The notes under the pieces are model-generated. The model did no database searches. It saw only the letters and a list, made by a program, of their open reading frames with translations, and was not told the DNA's origin. Below are positions 61,865 through 64,000 of a stretch of 64,000 bases of DNA, piece by piece. Within the stretch, counting starts at the first letter, position 1, and every line of letters begins with the position of its first letter. Position numbers and translations under genes: made by a program. Location of the stretch: the NCBI RefSeq assembly GCF_001640025.1, contig NC_031672.1, forward strand, positions 2,480,001 through 2,544,000, given 5' to 3'. This DNA comes from Sugiyamaella lignohabitans (taxonomy: Eukaryota > Ascomycota > Dipodascomycetes > Dipodascales > Trichomonascaceae).

Positions 61865-62707
61865 ATGTGTGTCTCATTTCAATGTCTTTTAGATAAGATT
61901 GCTATGTTTGCCACTACAACAATGTGTCTCTTATCTCAATATGTCAAGGATAAGATTAGAATGCTCTTCACTACTCAGGTGATTTTTTTGATTGTCGTTG
62001 TTATCTTTTTGGCTCTTTACTTTGAGCTCCACCCTGAACTTGACCCCTGTTACTCCAGAAAACCAATGGTCAGAGAAGAGGTTGAAGAAGTCGTTCACTC
62101 CCAGCAACCTGAGCCTGTCTCTATGACGGTCAAGGTTGCTACCAAAGTTGTTGAAGGTATTTGTGTTGCATCTTTGGCATTTCCTCCCCCTAGTTTCGTG
62201 ACTTCTAAGTTCCAACAGGCCATTAATTCAGTTAAAGATGATATCAGGATGGCCAAGGAACCCCTAGTTGTCTCAATGCCTGACTTCTCTGATGATTACA
62301 CCAATATTCCAGTTATTCAAACTCAGAAACATGAATCAAAGATACACAAGAAATGGGTCAAATTTACAAAGGTTTTTGGAAAGTCTTCTACTAAACAACC
62401 ATCGGCCTCTAATTTAATTCAAGAGGTATCAATCCAGATCTTGGACCCAGCCGGCATGTCGCCTTTACAGACACCGGTAACTCCTAAGAAGAAAAATCCA
62501 GTCGAGAAGTTATTCCGAAAGTTCAAACACAGAGGACATCAGGAATTTACTACCAATGGAACCAGTACACCTGCCCTCACACCAGAAAAGGAAGACAAGT
62601 CATCATGGAACCTTTTAAAGAAGTCTAAAACCTCTTCTACTGGTAAAGAAAAATCAAAGAGACTTCGACACTTGTTTCGGAAACAATCATCCGAAGTTGA
62701 ACACTAG
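61865..62707 (+). CDS. Orphan single-pass membrane protein with basic C-terminus
   Basis: Predicted 280 residues from the first ATG, 61865; the frame is open 23 codons upstream without an ATG. Residues about 38-53 (VIFLIVVVIFLALYFEL) are a clear membrane helix. A short acidic stretch (REEVEEVVHSQQPEP) follows. The C-terminal 120 residues are rich in Lys, Ser and Thr, with repeated amphipathic basic clusters (HKKWVKFTKVFGK, PVEKLFRKFKHRG, WNLLKKSKT, SKRLRHLFRKQSS). Such clusters could bind acidic lipids, which would fit the two PIPK-related neighbours, but that is inference. I recognise no family. Codon use is biased, and the TATA promoter and G-rich upstream repeats suggest a strongly regulated gene. 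Confidence 0.6.
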   Translation: MCVSFQCLLDKIAMFATTTMCLLSQYVKDKIRMLFTTQVIFLIVVVIFLALYFELHPELDPCYSRKPMVREEVEEVVHSQQPEPVSMTVKVATKVVEGICVASLAFPPPSFVTSKFQQAINSVKDDIRMAKEPLVVSMPDFSDDYTNIPVIQTQKHESKIHKKWVKFTKVFGKSSTKQPSASNLIQEVSIQILDPAGMSPLQTPVTPKKKNPVEKLFRKFKHRGHQEFTTNGTSTPALTPEKEDKSSWNLLKKSKTSSTGKEKSKRLRHLFRKQSSEVEH

Positions 62708-64000
62708 TTTAACACTACATTGAATCAAGACAAGAACCAATCATCCAATTCAGACGGCATTACAATTCTTCATTAATTTGGCATTTACCCAGGTCGCTCT
62801 AGTTCGACTGTTGGGCAACCACCACTGGCATCCTTACTGCTCAGCCCTCCTCTCTTGCGGGGCAGTGGACGAACTCAGGACACCCGACTCGCATCTTACC
62901 CCCAATACTAGGCATGGCGCGACGTGGTATCCAGTCTGCGACAGCCTAGATCTAGTATGGCATCCCGAGTCATACTCTGATGTTGGGTCCTCTTCCGTCC
63001 AGAGTTAGTCCCCATTTAGGATTACAGCGAGCTCATTTCCCACTTGGAGCTTTTTCTACCATGATTCCCTTGTATCGGCTGTACCATCTCCACCTCTGAC
63101 AGGCAATCCCCGCTACTTTTAGTTCTGAGGACTGATTTCAGTAACATTAGTAGCTTGGTACTGGCCCCCGGGCCATACCTAGAAGATTTATCCAATCTTC
63201 AAGTCCTGTTCTATTTTGGATGGTACACGCGGGTCTTTTATTGGAATGGTAGTTACCCCTCACTTGAAACTAATGGTTGCCTTCAACTTGCATGGACCTT
63301 TTAAGAACTAGAGTCACACTGGACCCTTCCATCCTCTACCGTCATGACATTATTGGTTCTTGATTCTATATCTCTATTTGTAATAATCTTAACTTTTCTT
63401 GTCTTGACATTTTTCAGCTCTAATAGTTACTAAACCTACCATCTGAGATGCTCTCATGATAAATTTAGAATTTGTTTGTCAGCTGAGATAGGAAATAATC
63501 ATATATCTAAAGTCAATTCTTGTAAATATATCATCTTATTATACTATAGTTACACTTCGAACAAATATTGCTACAAGGGCTTGCTCAATTCCTTTGAAGT
63601 TGTCAGGAATATTGATCGGTAGGCATTTTCGGTGTGAGGGCAGAATTCTCTCTGGTTAGTTTTATTATCAATGGAAACTGTTAATTATTTGGTAGCCTCT
63701 AGGCAACCACTCAAGTTATAACTGGAAATCACTTATTGAAGGATTTGTTAAGGCTAGTGAAATATCTCAGTGGAGCTTGAGTAGTTGTATACTGTTGTTC
63801 ATGCCTTTTCTTGCTCTTTAACCGGGATATAGTTCAGTCGGCTGACGGTCGCCACGGGGTGCAGTGTTTTTATTGAAGTGTTTCAAATAAGAGTATCTTT
63901 TTAGAAGGTAAGATGGGTTTTACATGAAATTTGTAGATTCTTAAGAATACTATGATCTATGTCCTTTTCATCTGGCTGAAGGTTCTCATTGGATCCATTC
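62708..64000. other. Gene-free right end of the window
   Basis: 1.3 kb after the orphan gene. AT-rich with a few GC-richer patches; a short frame at 62778-63008 has no family features. A tRNA-like A box at 63830-63841 has no B-box partner. Confidence 0.5.

Noticed and set aside
63830..63841. tRNA-like A box (TAGTTCAGTCGG)
   Set aside because: No B-box or matching acceptor arm follows before the window ends; at most a tRNA fragment.

Overview
The window looks like nuclear chromosomal DNA of a budding yeast on the early-branching (Yarrowia / Trichomonascus / Sugiyamaella-like) side of Saccharomycotina. Four things point there. Genes are mostly single-exon. The few introns are short, with GTAAGT-like donors and a CTAAC branch site lying within about 5-12 nt of the acceptor AG. 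The proteins are typical yeast orthologues (APL4, SEC24, RIM20, MOD5, PPG1, DNF-type flippase, NDH-2). CTG encodes Leu at conserved positions, for example in the PPG1-like phosphatase, which argues against the CUG-Ser/Ala clades. I cannot name the species.

Region 1 (1-19.4 kb). The tail of an RGG-rich protein; an MCT/MCH-type MFS carrier; an FBXO31-like F-box protein; a DHA1-type MFS drug/polyamine carrier; ARC35 (Arp2/3 subunit); mitochondrial ribosomal protein uS12m; a PPG1-type phosphatase; two three-exon genes for small Gln/Tyr-rich CYSTM-tail proteins; and a DUF4336 protein. This part is crowded with a GC-rich multi-hairpin repeat. The complete form is about 136-160 bp with inverted ends of about 35 bp. 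It sits mostly just behind stop codons, and once inside an intron.

Region 2 (19.4-43.7 kb). A gene-free 3.4 kb stretch leads to a spliced DNF-type phospholipid flippase. Then come an ethanolamine/choline kinase, JJJ1, a spliced MOD5 with two in-frame Met starts, a three-exon RIM20/PalA-type BRO1 protein, gamma-adaptin APL4 and SEC24. Membrane-lipid, trafficking and pH-signalling functions dominate. The GC repeat becomes rare.

Region 3 (43.7-64 kb). A strongly diverged protein that lines up with the phosphatidylinositol-phosphate kinase (PIPK) fold but lacks the catalytic motifs (45.1 kb); the mitochondrial tRNA thiolase SLM3/MTU1; a three-exon PFA3-type palmitoyltransferase; tRNA-Gly(GCC); an external-type NADH dehydrogenase; a PIPK with intact catalytic motifs and a long acidic N-terminus (56.9 kb); and an orphan single-pass membrane protein with a basic tail (61.9 kb). 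The two PIPK-related genes and the orphan share strand, a TATATA box 170-300 bp upstream and TGCAGG-rich upstream DNA. They are the best candidates here for an undescribed, co-regulated phosphoinositide-related set; that link is inference.

For several genes the first ATG lies a few codons inside a longer open frame, so the ATG is used as the start. Intron boundaries were read by eye from donor, branch and acceptor motifs plus reading-frame and protein continuity.
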